DNA from: Winogradskya humida
Lineage (GTDB): Bacteria > Actinomycetota > Actinomycetes > Mycobacteriales > Micromonosporaceae
Length of the DNA stretch: 64,000 nt
Assembly: GCF_016862215.1 (NCBI RefSeq)
Contig: NZ_BOMN01000013.1
Span: 186,001 to 250,000, forward strand
Reading direction: 5' to 3'
Position 1 is the stretch's first letter, and each line of letters begins with the position of its first letter. Made by a program: the position numbers and the translations under genes. Shown here in pieces: positions 52,196-60,277 of this stretch. The notes under the pieces were generated by a model. That model was not told the DNA's origin, ran no database searches, and was given only the letters and a program-made list of their open reading frames with translations.

Positions 52196-52954
52196 ATGAC
52201 GGATCCGCTCTGGCACGGCCCGGCCGTGGCGCTGCTCAACCTGTTCACCGCCGACGGAAGCGTCGACGCCCCGGCGACCGCGGCCCTCGCGGCCCGGGTG
52301 GTGGGTGCCGGCATCCGGGGTGTGCTGGTCAACGGGAGCACGGGCGAGGCGTCGGCACTGACCGACGACGAACGGGTGGCGCTGGTCGCGGCCGTGCGTG
52401 CGTCGTGCCCGGACGTGCCGGTGATCGCGGGCGCGTCCGGTGAGTGGGCCGGGCAGGCCGTGGCGCGGGTGGAGGCGGCGGTGAAGGCGGGCGCGGACGG
52501 CGTACTCGTGGCTCCGCCCCGGTTCGGTGGGGATCTTGACCGGTATTTCGAGGCGGTCGCCGCGGCCGCGGGGGACGTGCCCGTGCTGGCCTACCACTAT
52601 CCGCCGGTCGCGGGCGGCCCGGTGCCCGTGCCCGCGCTGGCCACGCTGCCGGTGAGCGGCATCAAGGACTCCAGCGGCGACCCGGTCCGCCTCGGTCACG
52701 AGCTCGACCTCGGCGGCGTGGTCTACACCGGCTCGTCGGCGCTGCTCGGGTACGCGGGCTGGCTCGGTGCCACGGGTGCGATCGTCGCGGCCGCCAACCT
52801 CGTACCCGAGGAATGCCTTGCCGCCTGGGACCGCGACGCGGCCGCGCAGCGTGCTGTGCTCACAGCCGAACGCACCGCCAAAGCTCAGCCCGGCGGCTAC
52901 AAAACCGCGGTGGCGGCACGTTTCGGCACGTCGGCAACCCGCCGCATCGGTTGA
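52196..52954 (+). CDS. DHDPS/NAL-family aldolase
   Basis: A 252-residue class I aldolase of the dihydrodipicolinate synthase/N-acetylneuraminate lyase family. Motifs are GVLVNGSTGEASALTDDERV (GTTGE-like loop), ADGVLVAPPRF, AYHYPP (catalytic Tyr133 equivalent) and GIKDSSGD with the Schiff-base Lys157. At 252 residues it is somewhat shorter than DapA (about 290) and lacks part of the C-terminal helical region, so it is probably a sugar-acid or other 2-oxoacid aldolase and not the lysine enzyme. Confidence 0.9.
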   Translation: MTDPLWHGPAVALLNLFTADGSVDAPATAALAARVVGAGIRGVLVNGSTGEASALTDDERVALVAAVRASCPDVPVIAGASGEWAGQAVARVEAAVKAGADGVLVAPPRFGGDLDRYFEAVAAAAGDVPVLAYHYPPVAGGPVPVPALATLPVSGIKDSSGDPVRLGHELDLGGVVYTGSSALLGYAGWLGATGAIVAAANLVPEECLAAWDRDAAAQRAVLTAERTAKAQPGGYKTAVAARFGTSATRRIG

Positions 52955-52967
52955 GCGGGCACGGGCG

Positions 52968-53296
52968 ATGGGGACGTTCGGGACCGGCCCTTTCTCGATC
53001 AGGTCGTTGCCGCCGCGGCGATCGTCGCGGCGGCTCTGCCAGGCGGCCGGCGATTCGAGGAACTTCTCGAATCGCTGGTGGAGCATGACCTCGCCCCTGA
53101 TGTCCGGCTGACCGCACCGGCGCCCGGCCTGGCGACCGTCGCGCTCGAAGCCTTGATGTTCGTCGCCGGCCCCCGGGGCCCGTGGCATCAGGGTTGGACC
53201 ACCGACACGGACGCCGCTGAAGCGCGCGACACGGTCGCCGAGCTGTCGCGGGTGCTAACGCTCCAAGGCGTTCCAGAGCGCGGAATCCCCCGATGA
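52968..53296 (+). pseudogene. DUF4259 gene, internally deleted and frameshifted
   Basis: ATG 52968 begins the DUF4259 signature MGTFGTGPF, but that frame then becomes unrelated. From about 52994 another frame carries the family's later part: LDQVVAAAAIVAAALPGG, then ALEALMFVAGPRGPWHQGW to a stop at 53296. About 40-50 residues normally lying between these blocks are missing and the join is out of frame. The function of DUF4259 is unknown. As with the MBL gene at the left end, the choice is between real decay and a local sequence error. Confidence 0.65.
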
Positions 53297-53299
53297 GCG

Positions 53300-54100
53300 T
53301 CAGACGAACCGGGAAGCGAACGCCGTCAGATCGTCGAGGCTGGTGCTGCTCACCACCAGCCGGGTGACGCCCTGGGCGGCCAGTTCCGCGACCCGCTCGG
53401 CGGTGATGTCCAGTGCGGCCGGGCGGGTGTATTCCTGCGGACGACCGGCGAGCTCCCACTGGGCCGCCCGCTCGTCGGGCGTGAGCATGCCGCCGGGGTA
53501 GAACCCGTCCCCACGCAGTGCGGCCCGGCGCGCGGCCGCCCGGCTGGACCCGCCGACGTGAATCGGCAGTGTGGCCGCTTGGTACGGCTTGGGGAAGCTG
53601 CACAGCCCGTCGAAGTCGAAGAACTCCCCGTGGAAGCTGACACCCCGCTCGTCGCCCGCCCACAACGATCGCAGCACGTCGATCGCCTCGTCAGCGCGTC
53701 GCCCCCGGCTCGCATAGTCCACACCGACCGCCGCCGCCTCGCCCGGGAGCGCGCCCAGACCCACCGTGAGCAGCCGCATCCGGCCCTTCGAGAGCACGTC
53801 GACCGTCGCGAGGCGTTTCGCGAGCGTGACCGGATGGTGGTACGGCAGGAGCAGCACCGCCGTGCCGAGCAGGATCCGGCTGGTGGCGGCGGCGATGAAG
53901 CTCAGGCAGTCGAGCGGATCGAGGTAGGGCAGGTCGGGTGGCAACTCGAACGTGCCGAGCCGGGCGCCGGGGTGCAGGACGATGTGCTCCGGCACATAGA
54001 TCGCCTCGAAGCCGCACTGTTCGGCGTGCTGGGCGTACCCCACGATGGTGTCCGGATCGACGCCGTGGAACGGCGGGCTGTAACTGACGGCGAACTTGAT
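53300..54100 (-). CDS. LLM-class F420-dependent oxidoreductase with non-canonical start
   Basis: A luciferase-like enzyme of TIGR03619 type: GYAQHAEQCGFEAIYVPEHIV, LLGTAVLLLPYHHPVTLAKRL, LSKGRMRLLTVGLGALPGEA, FDFDGLCSFPKPYQ and HVGGSSRAAARRAA. The first strand of the barrel (IKFAVSYSPPFHGVDPDTI) is encoded upstream of the first canonical codon (GTG 54043) and has no ATG, GTG or TTG before it. Two ATC codons (54103, 54100) follow an AAGGGGG ribosome site, so initiation at ATC is the best explanation. Coordinates use ATC 54100. A palindrome typical of MerR-type promoters lies upstream. Confidence 0.82.
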   Translation of the reverse strand: MKFAVSYSPPFHGVDPDTIVGYAQHAEQCGFEAIYVPEHIVLHPGARLGTFELPPDLPYLDPLDCLSFIAAATSRILLGTAVLLLPYHHPVTLAKRLATVDVLSKGRMRLLTVGLGALPGEAAAVGVDYASRGRRADEAIDVLRSLWAGDERGVSFHGEFFDFDGLCSFPKPYQAATLPIHVGGSSRAAARRAALRGDGFYPGGMLTPDERAAQWELAGRPQEYTRPAALDITAERVAELAAQGVTRLVVSSTSLDDLTAFASRFV

Positions 54101-54130
54101 GATGACCCCCTTTGCCGCAGGTCACGGTAG

Positions 54131-54152
54131 GCCTTGACGCCGGTGTCAAGGC
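54131..54152. promoter_or_regulatory. MerR-type palindrome between LLM and YtxH-like genes
   Basis: GCCTTGAC-N6-GTCAAGGC is a perfect 8-bp inverted repeat that contains TTGAC on both strands, as in MerR-controlled promoters where the operator lies at or just after the -35 box. It is 30 bp from the LLM start and 67 bp from the YtxH-like start. No merR gene is in the window. Confidence 0.5.
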
Positions 54153-54218
54153 AATCGATGTTTCGCCGGGCGCTGCTGGGGCACCTCAGCCAACTACCGA
54201 CGACATGAGGAGTACGCG

Positions 54219-54524
54219 ATGAAGGTTGTGACATTGGCTGCCGGACTGGCCGTCGGCTACGTGCTCGGGACCCGCGCCGGCCGGGAGAAGTACGAGCAGA
54301 TCGTGGCGGGCGCCCGTAAGGCGAGCAGCCACCCGCGTGTGGTGCAGGCGCAGGAGAAGGCGAAGGAGTTCGTGGGTACGGGCACCGACGCGGTGACGCA
54401 GAAGCTGGCGTCCGTCAACCCGGAGCCCACCACCACCGACCTGAGCGACACGGCCGTTCCCCGCCCGCCGCGCCGCAAGCCGGTCGTCACCACCCCCGAT
54501 GTGGGCACGACCCCCCTGGTATGA
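54219..54524 (+). CDS. YtxH-like small membrane-associated protein
   Basis: A 101-residue protein beginning MKVVTLAAGLAVGYVLGTRAGREKYEQI. This short hydrophobic segment followed by GTRAGREKYE is the common actinobacterial YtxH-like signature. A helical stretch and a Pro/Thr-rich C-terminal tail follow. GAGGAG lies eight bases before ATG. The function is unknown; relatives are stress-associated and membrane-tethered. Confidence 0.85.
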   Translation: MKVVTLAAGLAVGYVLGTRAGREKYEQIVAGARKASSHPRVVQAQEKAKEFVGTGTDAVTQKLASVNPEPTTTDLSDTAVPRPPRRKPVVTTPDVGTTPLV

Positions 54525-54541
54525 GCAGGTCAGCGGCGCGC

Positions 54542-56779
54542 TCAGGAGTGAGCGCGCCGCTTCGGCGGACGAGGTGACGGCGGTGCCGGACGGTCCTGCT
54601 CGGGTTCGATCCCGACGGAGAAGGCCTGATCGGCGGCGACCGTCACCTCTTTGCCGTAGTGGCGGAAAGTGATCGGGTCGCCGGTGACCTCGTAGGTGAC
54701 GTCGACCGGCGTGACCGTGACCCGCAGGACGCTTTCCCGCCAGCGGAGATGGAAGCACAGCCGCGGCAGGTGGGCCGGCAGGCGCGGGGTGAACGACAAC
54801 CTGCCGCCCTCGTCGCGCAGGCCGCCGAAGCCCATGACCAGGGCGATCCACGAGCCGGCACAGGCCGCGATGTGCAGGCCGTCCCCACCGGACTCACCGC
54901 CGCCACGCAGGTCGAGCAGCGCCGCCTCGGCGAGATAGTCATGGGCGAGCGACAGGTGCCCGGTCTCGGCGGCGAGGACCGCCTGCACGGGCGCGGACAG
55001 TGACGAGTCGCGGACCGTGCGGGCCTCGTAGTAGGCGAAGTTGCGGCGCTTCTCGTCGAGGGTGAACGACTCGCCGTACACCATCATCGCCAGCACCAGA
55101 TCGGCCTGCTTGACCACCTGCTTGCGATACAGATTCAGGTACGGGTGGTGCAGCATCAGCGGGTACTGCTCCCCCTCGTAGTCCCACTCCGGTAACCGCG
55201 TGAAGCCCTCCGCCTGCTGATGCACCCCGCGTGACCGGTCGACGGGCAGCGCCAGCTCCACCGGTTCGTCGTCGAGCGCGGCGGCCCGCAGATTCTGCTG
55301 GGCCACGAGATTGGTGTAGATGTTGTCGTCCATCAGCGCGCTGTACTCGTCCGGGCCGGTAACGCCGGCGATGTGGGCGGTCCCGCTGTCGTCGGCGAAG
55401 ACGAGGTCCTGCCACATCCGGGCCGTTTCGGTAACCATCTCCCGGCCGGCCGTACGCATGAAGTCGTCATCGCCGCTGGCCGCGTGGTACCGCAGCACCG
55501 CCGCCGCGATGTCCCCGTTGACGTGCAGCGCCGCCGTCCCCGCGGGCCAGTAGCCGGAGCACTCCGGCCCGGTGATCGTGCGCCACGGGAAGCTCGCCCC
55601 GGCCAGCCCCAGCTCACGGGCCCGTTCCCGCGCCGCGTCCAGGGTGCTGTGCCGCCAGCGCAGGGCCAGCCCGGCACAGGCCGGATGGGTGTACGTCAGC
55701 ACCGGCAGCACGAACGCCTCGGTGTCCCACAGCGTGTGCCCGTCGTAGCCGTTCCCGGTCAGCCCCTTCGCCGCGATCGGGTGCGGGCCCGCCTGCGCCC
55801 CGGCCTGCAGGACGTGGAACATCCCGAACCGCACTCCCTGCTGGACCTCCGGGTCACCGTCCAGTTCCACGTCCGCGGTCGACCAGAAGTCGTCGAGGTA
55901 TTCACGCTGCTCCGCGGCGAGGACATCAAATCCGGCAGTCGCGGCGGCGTCCCGCTCCCGCACCGCGGTCGCTTCACAATCAACCGCATTCCACGCGTAC
56001 GCCACCAGCTTGTCGAAGCCCAGCTCCCCACGGCCCGCAGCGCTCCACCGGATCCGGTCCGGTCCGACGTCGACCTTGCCGTCGGCGCCGGCGTGCACGA
56101 CTGCGGACGCGACCTCGATGCCACTGCGCCCGGTGCGATGGACGAGCACATCCCGGTTGTGGGACACCGCGCGGAACGGCCGGGGAATCACCGCACTGGC
56201 CCGCGGATCGTCCCGGGCCCCCGGAAGCTCCTCGTTCACCACGAGATCCGACTCGACCCGCAGCTCAGCGTCCGCTCGCACCGAGTAACGCATCACGGCC
56301 ACGGAGGGTCGCTGAAAAGAGACAAGCCGCACCGTACGCAGCCACACGTCGACGCCGGAGGGTGACGTCCACTCCACCTCGCGGGTCAGCGTGCCCGCCC
56401 GCAGGTCGAGGACCCGCTCGTGCCGCCGCAGCGTCCCCGTGCGCAGGTCGAACGGCTCGGCGCCGACGAACAACGCGACCGGTTTGCCGTTCGGGGCGTT
56501 GACGACGGTCTGCGTACGCTGCGGAAACGCGTACCCGGCCTCGGGGTAGGTCAGATCGCGTTCCTCGAAGAGCGAGTTGAGATACGTGCCCGGCATCCCG
56601 TCCGGATACGGCTCCTCGACGTTCCCGCGCAGCCCGATATGCCCGTTGGCCAGGGCGAACACCGACTCGGACTGCCGCGTGGCGGTAGCGCCGTCCGGCA
56701 GGCCGATCTCACGGACCACCCACGGCTCAGCGGACCCGATCACGCCGCTCAGCTGCTCGGGTACGGCTTGGCTTCCCAC
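54542..56779 (-). CDS. GH65 family glycoside phosphorylase/hydrolase
   Basis: A 745-residue cytosolic enzyme of the kojibiose/maltose/trehalose phosphorylase family. The N-terminal beta-sandwich opens ESVFALANGHIGLRGNVEE. The (alpha/alpha)6 barrel carries GYDGHTLWDTEAFVLPVLTY, GASFPWRTITGPECSGYWP and the catalytic acid in GVTGPDEYSALMDDNIYTN (Glu478). LHIAACAGSWIALVMGFGG and a C-terminal beta-sheet follow. GTG 56779 lies six bases after GGGAG. It cleaves an alpha-glucosyl disaccharide with phosphate or water. No beta-phosphoglucomutase gene is adjacent. Confidence 0.93.
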   Translation of the reverse strand: MGSQAVPEQLSGVIGSAEPWVVREIGLPDGATATRQSESVFALANGHIGLRGNVEEPYPDGMPGTYLNSLFEERDLTYPEAGYAFPQRTQTVVNAPNGKPVALFVGAEPFDLRTGTLRRHERVLDLRAGTLTREVEWTSPSGVDVWLRTVRLVSFQRPSVAVMRYSVRADAELRVESDLVVNEELPGARDDPRASAVIPRPFRAVSHNRDVLVHRTGRSGIEVASAVVHAGADGKVDVGPDRIRWSAAGRGELGFDKLVAYAWNAVDCEATAVRERDAAATAGFDVLAAEQREYLDDFWSTADVELDGDPEVQQGVRFGMFHVLQAGAQAGPHPIAAKGLTGNGYDGHTLWDTEAFVLPVLTYTHPACAGLALRWRHSTLDAARERARELGLAGASFPWRTITGPECSGYWPAGTAALHVNGDIAAAVLRYHAASGDDDFMRTAGREMVTETARMWQDLVFADDSGTAHIAGVTGPDEYSALMDDNIYTNLVAQQNLRAAALDDEPVELALPVDRSRGVHQQAEGFTRLPEWDYEGEQYPLMLHHPYLNLYRKQVVKQADLVLAMMVYGESFTLDEKRRNFAYYEARTVRDSSLSAPVQAVLAAETGHLSLAHDYLAEAALLDLRGGGESGGDGLHIAACAGSWIALVMGFGGLRDEGGRLSFTPRLPAHLPRLCFHLRWRESVLRVTVTPVDVTYEVTGDPITFRHYGKEVTVAADQAFSVGIEPEQDRPAPPSPRPPKRRAHS

Positions 56780-56867
56780 GTGCTGCTCCCGTTCCCCATG
56801 ATCGCTTCCGGTCCCGCTGATACCCCGGGAGAGCCGATACATTCGCGGCGGCCGGTATTGTCGGCCC

Positions 56868-57281
56868 ATGTCCGGCCCTGGAGACGTGCCCCCGGAGATC
56901 CTGGAACGGCTGCGCCCGATCTGCCGCGCACTGCCGGAGACGTACGAGGAACCCGCCTGGATCGGCATCCGCTGGCGCATCCGGGCCCGCACGGTCGCCC
57001 ACGTCTACACGCCCGACCCTTCGCGCCAGCCGTTCTACGCCCAGTTCGCGGTCAACGGTGAGCCGCCGACCGTGATGACGTTCCGCGCGCCGGCCGGCGA
57101 GTTCCTCGGACTGACCGGCAGCGGCTTCCCGTTCTTCCGCGCCGCCTGGGGCAGCAACGTCGCCGGGGTCCTGCTCGGCGATCACACCGACTGGACCGAG
57201 ATCGCCGAGATCCTGACCGACAGCTACGCCGAGATGGCCCCGAAGTTCCTCGTCGCCCGTCAGCGCGCGATGGGCCGGTAG
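56868..57281 (+). CDS. MmcQ/YjbR-family protein
   Basis: A 137-residue small protein of the MmcQ/YjbR fold: LRPICRALPETYEEPAWIGIRWRIRARTVAHVY, then PVMTFRA-like VMTFRAPAGEFLGL, and a C-terminal DWTEIAEILTDSYAEMAPKFL. These proteins resemble DNA-binding CyaY-like folds and have no settled function. It is divergent from the GH65 gene and convergent with, and overlapping by 22 bp, the reductase-like gene. Confidence 0.88.
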   Translation: MSGPGDVPPEILERLRPICRALPETYEEPAWIGIRWRIRARTVAHVYTPDPSRQPFYAQFAVNGEPPTVMTFRAPAGEFLGLTGSGFPFFRAAWGSNVAGVLLGDHTDWTEIAEILTDSYAEMAPKFLVARQRAMGR

Positions 57282-57829
57282 ACGAGCTCCTGGGTGCGGC
57301 CGTCGAGCGTCCGGCTCTCGAGCAGTTCGAGGTCGAAGTCGCCCGCCCCGCCGAGGATCGGGCTGGTCCCGCTCCGCCCGGAGATGACGGGGAAGATCGT
57401 CACCTGCACCCGGTCGGCAGCCATCAGAGCCCAGTTCAGCGACAGGCTGGCCTGCGACCGCAACGGAACGTCCGACTCCTTCTTGAGCCGCGTGACGATC
57501 TCGACGGCGTCCCCGCTCACGATCGTTGCGTCCGGCCACCCGAGGGTGTCCCGCAACGTCGACGAGATCACCGTCGCCGGCATCCGCATCGTCCGCACGT
57601 TCCACTCGTCGAGCGCGTCCGGGTCGAGGCCCGACGTCATGATCTCCGCGTTCTCCCGGAACGTCGTCGCCCCGAACACCATCCGCTGCTCGGTGGCGAA
57701 CAGGCCGGCGCGGTGGTCGAGCAGCTCAGGGCCCTGCTTGTCCCAGTAGCCACCCCAGCCGGCGCCCTCACCGAACGACCCGTACCCGTCAAGGGTGGAG
57801 AACACGTCCCAGGTGTATTCAGCGGTCAT
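57260..57829 (-). CDS. Dihydrofolate reductase-like (RibD C-terminal) protein
   Basis: A 189-residue protein of the RibD_C/YwjB-type reductase family: DVFSTLDGYGSFGEGAGWGGYWDKQGPELLD, RMVFGATTFRENAEI, MPATVISSTLRDTLGWPDATI and a C-terminal ISGRSGTSPILGGAGDFDLELLES. AAGGA seven bases before ATG 57829 supports the start. It probably binds NADPH. It is not the essential folate enzyme. The substrate is unknown. Confidence 0.9.
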   Translation of the reverse strand: MTAEYTWDVFSTLDGYGSFGEGAGWGGYWDKQGPELLDHRAGLFATEQRMVFGATTFRENAEIMTSGLDPDALDEWNVRTMRMPATVISSTLRDTLGWPDATIVSGDAVEIVTRLKKESDVPLRSQASLSLNWALMAADRVQVTIFPVISGRSGTSPILGGAGDFDLELLESRTLDGRTQELVYRPIAR

Positions 57830-57930
57830 GGCAGATCCTTCTCTCTCGCGGTCTCTCACCTCCTCAACGAACGGCCCGCCCCGGATCCGACATCCGGGGG
57901 CGGACGCACTTCGTTCGTAAGGGGGCCGGC

Positions 57931-58791
57931 TCACCCGGCGACGTGGAGCACCTCGACCAGATCCCGGGTGGCCTCGACGGTCCAGATCAGGGACGCGACG
58001 GCCGGGATGACCGGCAGGAGCAGGTAGCCGCGGCGGAGGCGGTGGGTGCGGGGCTGGAGGAGTTCGCGGACCCGGCGCGGGACCACACCCTGGCGGGCCG
58101 CGAGGTGCAGGCCGCTCCCCCGGCCGGCGCCGGCGAGCGCGGCGGCGCCGATCGCGAACGCCACCGAGTGCCGGTCGCCCACGTGGGCCGCGGCCCGTTC
58201 GTCGGCGGCCCGTTCGACCAGGTAGCCGACCCGGGCGGCGAGGACCCGCAGCAGTGGATGCGCCGCCGCGGCCAGCCCGGCCATGCGGACGAGACGGTGG
58301 TGCCGGCCCTGCAGGTGCTCGCGCTCGTGGGCGAGCAGCGCCTGGTACTGCCGCGGGTCAAGGAGGTCCCGCATGCCGGTGGTGACCACGATCCGCGCGG
58401 GCGGCCCCTCGATGCTATACGCCTCCGGCAGCGCGTCGTCGACCACCACGACCTGCCGATCGGCGGGCAGCACCGCGAACCCGGACGCCGTCGCGAGCGC
58501 CACCCGGTAACCACGGAACGCGCGCACCACGGCGACCACCGAGGCGGCGAGAAGGGCCACGGCCAGCCACGACACCGACGCGTCGAGCCGGGACTCCGTG
58601 GCGGGCGGCTGCGCGAACGCCTTGATCGTGAAGAGGGTGAGGTTGATCGTGCTCGCGACGGCGACGCCCACGGCGGACCAGCTCAGCACGGCGGCGGCCC
58701 GGGCCGGGGGCATCCGGTCGACGGCCGGCAGGGCGACCGCGACGATCAGCGCCGGCGCCAGGATCACCGACCACAGGAAATGATCGAGCAT
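57931..58791 (-). CDS. M56-family (BlaR1/MecR1-like) membrane metallopeptidase
   Basis: A 286-residue membrane protease. Three N-terminal membrane segments are followed by the zinc motif LLAHEREHLQGRHH (HExxH), LVERAADERAAAH (third ligand Glu/Asp) and a C-terminal membrane helix. M56 peptidases cleave the partner BlaI/MecI/CopY-type repressor. Here a BlaI-type gene lies 1.1 kb away behind a PAP2 gene in the same cluster. There is no penicillin-binding sensor domain, so the signal it perceives is unknown. AAGGGGG precedes ATG 58791. Confidence 0.9.
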   Translation of the reverse strand: MLDHFLWSVILAPALIVAVALPAVDRMPPARAAAVLSWSAVGVAVASTINLTLFTIKAFAQPPATESRLDASVSWLAVALLAASVVAVVRAFRGYRVALATASGFAVLPADRQVVVVDDALPEAYSIEGPPARIVVTTGMRDLLDPRQYQALLAHEREHLQGRHHRLVRMAGLAAAAHPLLRVLAARVGYLVERAADERAAAHVGDRHSVAFAIGAAALAGAGRGSGLHLAARQGVVPRRVRELLQPRTHRLRRGYLLLPVIPAVASLIWTVEATRDLVEVLHVAG

Positions 58792-58817
58792 CGGACCCCC
58801 TTCCGTACCCCACGATC

Positions 58818-59033
58818 TCAGACTTGGACCGTGGCCGCCACGCGCCAGCGGTTCCCGGCGACGAGGGCGGCGACGGCGGCGAAGATCAGGTAGATCAGCC
58901 ACGTCGCGGCGAACTCCATCACGTCGTCCAGGGCATCGAGGTGCCCGGCGTGGGCGTTGAGCAGTTCGAACGCGGCGAGCAGGGCGACCGGGACCAGCAG
59001 CTGCAGGACCGCCCGCAGGGACGCCGTGACCAC
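58818..59033 (-). CDS. Small membrane protein, function unknown
   Basis: A 71-residue product from GTG 59033 with two hydrophobic segments (LLVPVALLAAFELL and WLIYLIFAAVAALVAG) joined by a HAGHLDALDDVMEFA loop. The ribosome site is weak. It lies between PAP2 and the M56 peptidase on the same strand, next to sequence derived from an iron-permease remnant. It may be a truncated piece of a longer membrane protein. Confidence 0.5.
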   Translation of the reverse strand: MVTASLRAVLQLLVPVALLAAFELLNAHAGHLDALDDVMEFAATWLIYLIFAAVAALVAGNRWRVAATVQV

Positions 59034-59062
59034 CGAGCGGCCCTGGGCCGAGACCGCCGAGG

Positions 59063-59260
59063 CTGGCGGCGGGCACGATCGCGTACGACTTCTCCGGCAC
59101 GGTCGCGCCGGCCTCGTGGTGCGGCACGCTACTCACGGCGACCGTCAACCTCACGCCCAGCGCGACGGCGCTCGAAATCGCCGTCCGGGTCGCGTACGCC
59201 ATCGGGGTCCTGATCGTGTTCTTCCGCCCGGCGCGGGCCCGGGAGCTTGTCCAGCAGTAG
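59063..59260 (+). pseudogene. C-terminal remnant of an FTR1/EfeU-type iron permease
   Basis: On the plus strand one frame encodes 65 residues (AGTIAYDFSGTVAPASWCGT, then VNLTPSATALEIAVRVAYA, then VLIVFFRPARAREL) ending in a stop at 59260. This matches the end of FTR1-family iron permeases, with the GT(L)L-x-T-x-N-x-(S/T)P-x-T segment and last membrane helix. No start or N-terminal part exists; upstream sequence is unrelated. It lies antisense to the last 40-45 codons of the PAP2 gene and is a fragment left by a rearrangement. Confidence 0.65.
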
Positions 59261-59824
59261 GCCGGTCGCGGGGACCACGACCAGTACGAGCAGCCACGCC
59301 CCGAGCACGTCGGTGGGCCAGTGCACGACCAGCGCCACCCGGCTGACACCGACCGCGAGGGCCCACAGCCCCGCCATGATCACGAGCGCCGCCCGGCTCC
59401 ACCGGTGCCGCAGCGAGGGCAGGCAGACGATCACCAGGATCAGCGCGGCCGCCGCGGACGCCGTGCTGTGCCCCGACGGGAACGAGTAGTTCGACGCGGG
59501 CGCGAGCCGGTCCACGGGCCGGGGCCGCGCGACGAGCCCGAGGATGCCGAGCCGGACGGTGAGCGTGACGACCATCGCGGTGGCGGCGAACAGGGCCTGC
59601 CGCCAGTGGCCGCGCATCAGCAGGAGCAGACAGCCGAACGCGACCAGCGGGCCGATCATCGGCGTCCCGCCGGTCAGCGTCACGGCGTCCATCACGGCAC
59701 GCCACGCCGGATGCGCCAGCGCGGCCGTGTGAGCACCCGCGCTGATCCAGATGTCGAAGCGCGAGACGGCCAGCGTCAGCAGGACGAAGCCCGCCGCCGG
59801 AAACCAGAGCAGGCGTGAGGTCAT
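59129..59824 (-). CDS. PAP2-family membrane phosphatase
   Basis: A 231-residue membrane phosphatase with about five helices. The acid phosphatase motifs are ARPRPVDR (degenerate C1), YSFPSGHSTASAAA (C2, proton-donor His) and SRVALVVHWPTDVLGAWL (C3, nucleophile His). Family members dephosphorylate undecaprenyl pyrophosphate or phosphatidylglycerol phosphate. The last 40 or so residues (after LLLDKLPGP) are hydrophilic, non-family, and encoded antisense to the FTR1 remnant. It is divergent from a BlaI-type repressor over a CCTACA-N3-TGTAGG palindrome. Confidence 0.9.
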   Translation of the reverse strand: MTSRLLWFPAAGFVLLTLAVSRFDIWISAGAHTAALAHPAWRAVMDAVTLTGGTPMIGPLVAFGCLLLLMRGHWRQALFAATAMVVTLTVRLGILGLVARPRPVDRLAPASNYSFPSGHSTASAAAALILVIVCLPSLRHRWSRAALVIMAGLWALAVGVSRVALVVHWPTDVLGAWLLVLVVVPATGLLLDKLPGPRRAEEHDQDPDGVRDPDGDFERRRAGREVDGRRE

Positions 59825-59839
59825 TCGCCGACCCTAGCT

Positions 59840-59854
59840 CCTACATGCTGTAGG
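59840..59854. promoter_or_regulatory. BlaI-type operator between PAP2 and blaI-like gene
   Basis: CCTACATGCTGTAGG is a perfect 6-bp inverted repeat with a 3-bp spacer, 16 bp upstream of the PAP2 start and 34 bp upstream of the BlaI-type start. TATCGT (59868-59873) is a plausible -10 for blaI. The same palindrome recurs at 60925-60939. The TACA/TGTA half-sites are those used by BlaI/MecI repressors. Confidence 0.75.
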
Positions 59855-59887
59855 TTTCCTGAGACGGTATCGTGGCGGCGGAGGTCG

Positions 59888-60274
59888 GTGACTGTGACGA
59901 CGAAGGACGGGCGCCGCGCGCCCGGCACCCTCGAGGCCGGGGTGATGGAGGTCCTGTGGGCCGCAGCCGAGCCCCTGACCGCGGCGGAGGTGCAGCGTGA
60001 GGTCGGTGGTGAGCTCGCCTACAACACCGTGCAGACGATCCTGATCCGCCTGCACGAGAAGAAGGTCGTCGAGCGGCGCAAGGCTGGGCGGGGCCACGCC
60101 TACTGGCCGGTCGAGGACGCTGCCACCGCGGCCGCGTCGCAGATGCGGGCCGCGCTCGCCGACCGGGCCGACCGGCACGCGGTGCTGCAGCAGTTCGCCG
60201 CCTCGCTCGACGATTCCGACGCGAAGGTGCTGCGGCAGCTGCTGGCCGACGCCGAGCGCAGGCGCCCCGCGTAA
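59888..60274 (+). CDS. BlaI/MecI/CopY-family repressor
   Basis: A 128-residue repressor. The winged helix reads LEAGVMEVLWAAAEPLTAAEV, then ELAYNTVQTILIRLHEKKVVERRKAGRGHAYWPV, the BlaI hallmark. The C-terminal helical dimerisation/cleavage region is QQFAASLDDSDAKVLRQLLADA. GTG 59888 and GTG 59894 are both possible. It is encoded divergently from PAP2 and three bases from the convergent DedA gene. Operators before PAP2/blaI and before dedA are identical in half-sites, so it probably represses all three and is inactivated through the M56 peptidase. Confidence 0.93.
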   Translation: MTVTTKDGRRAPGTLEAGVMEVLWAAAEPLTAAEVQREVGGELAYNTVQTILIRLHEKKVVERRKAGRGHAYWPVEDAATAAASQMRAALADRADRHAVLQQFAASLDDSDAKVLRQLLADAERRRPA

Positions 60275-60277
60275 CGG

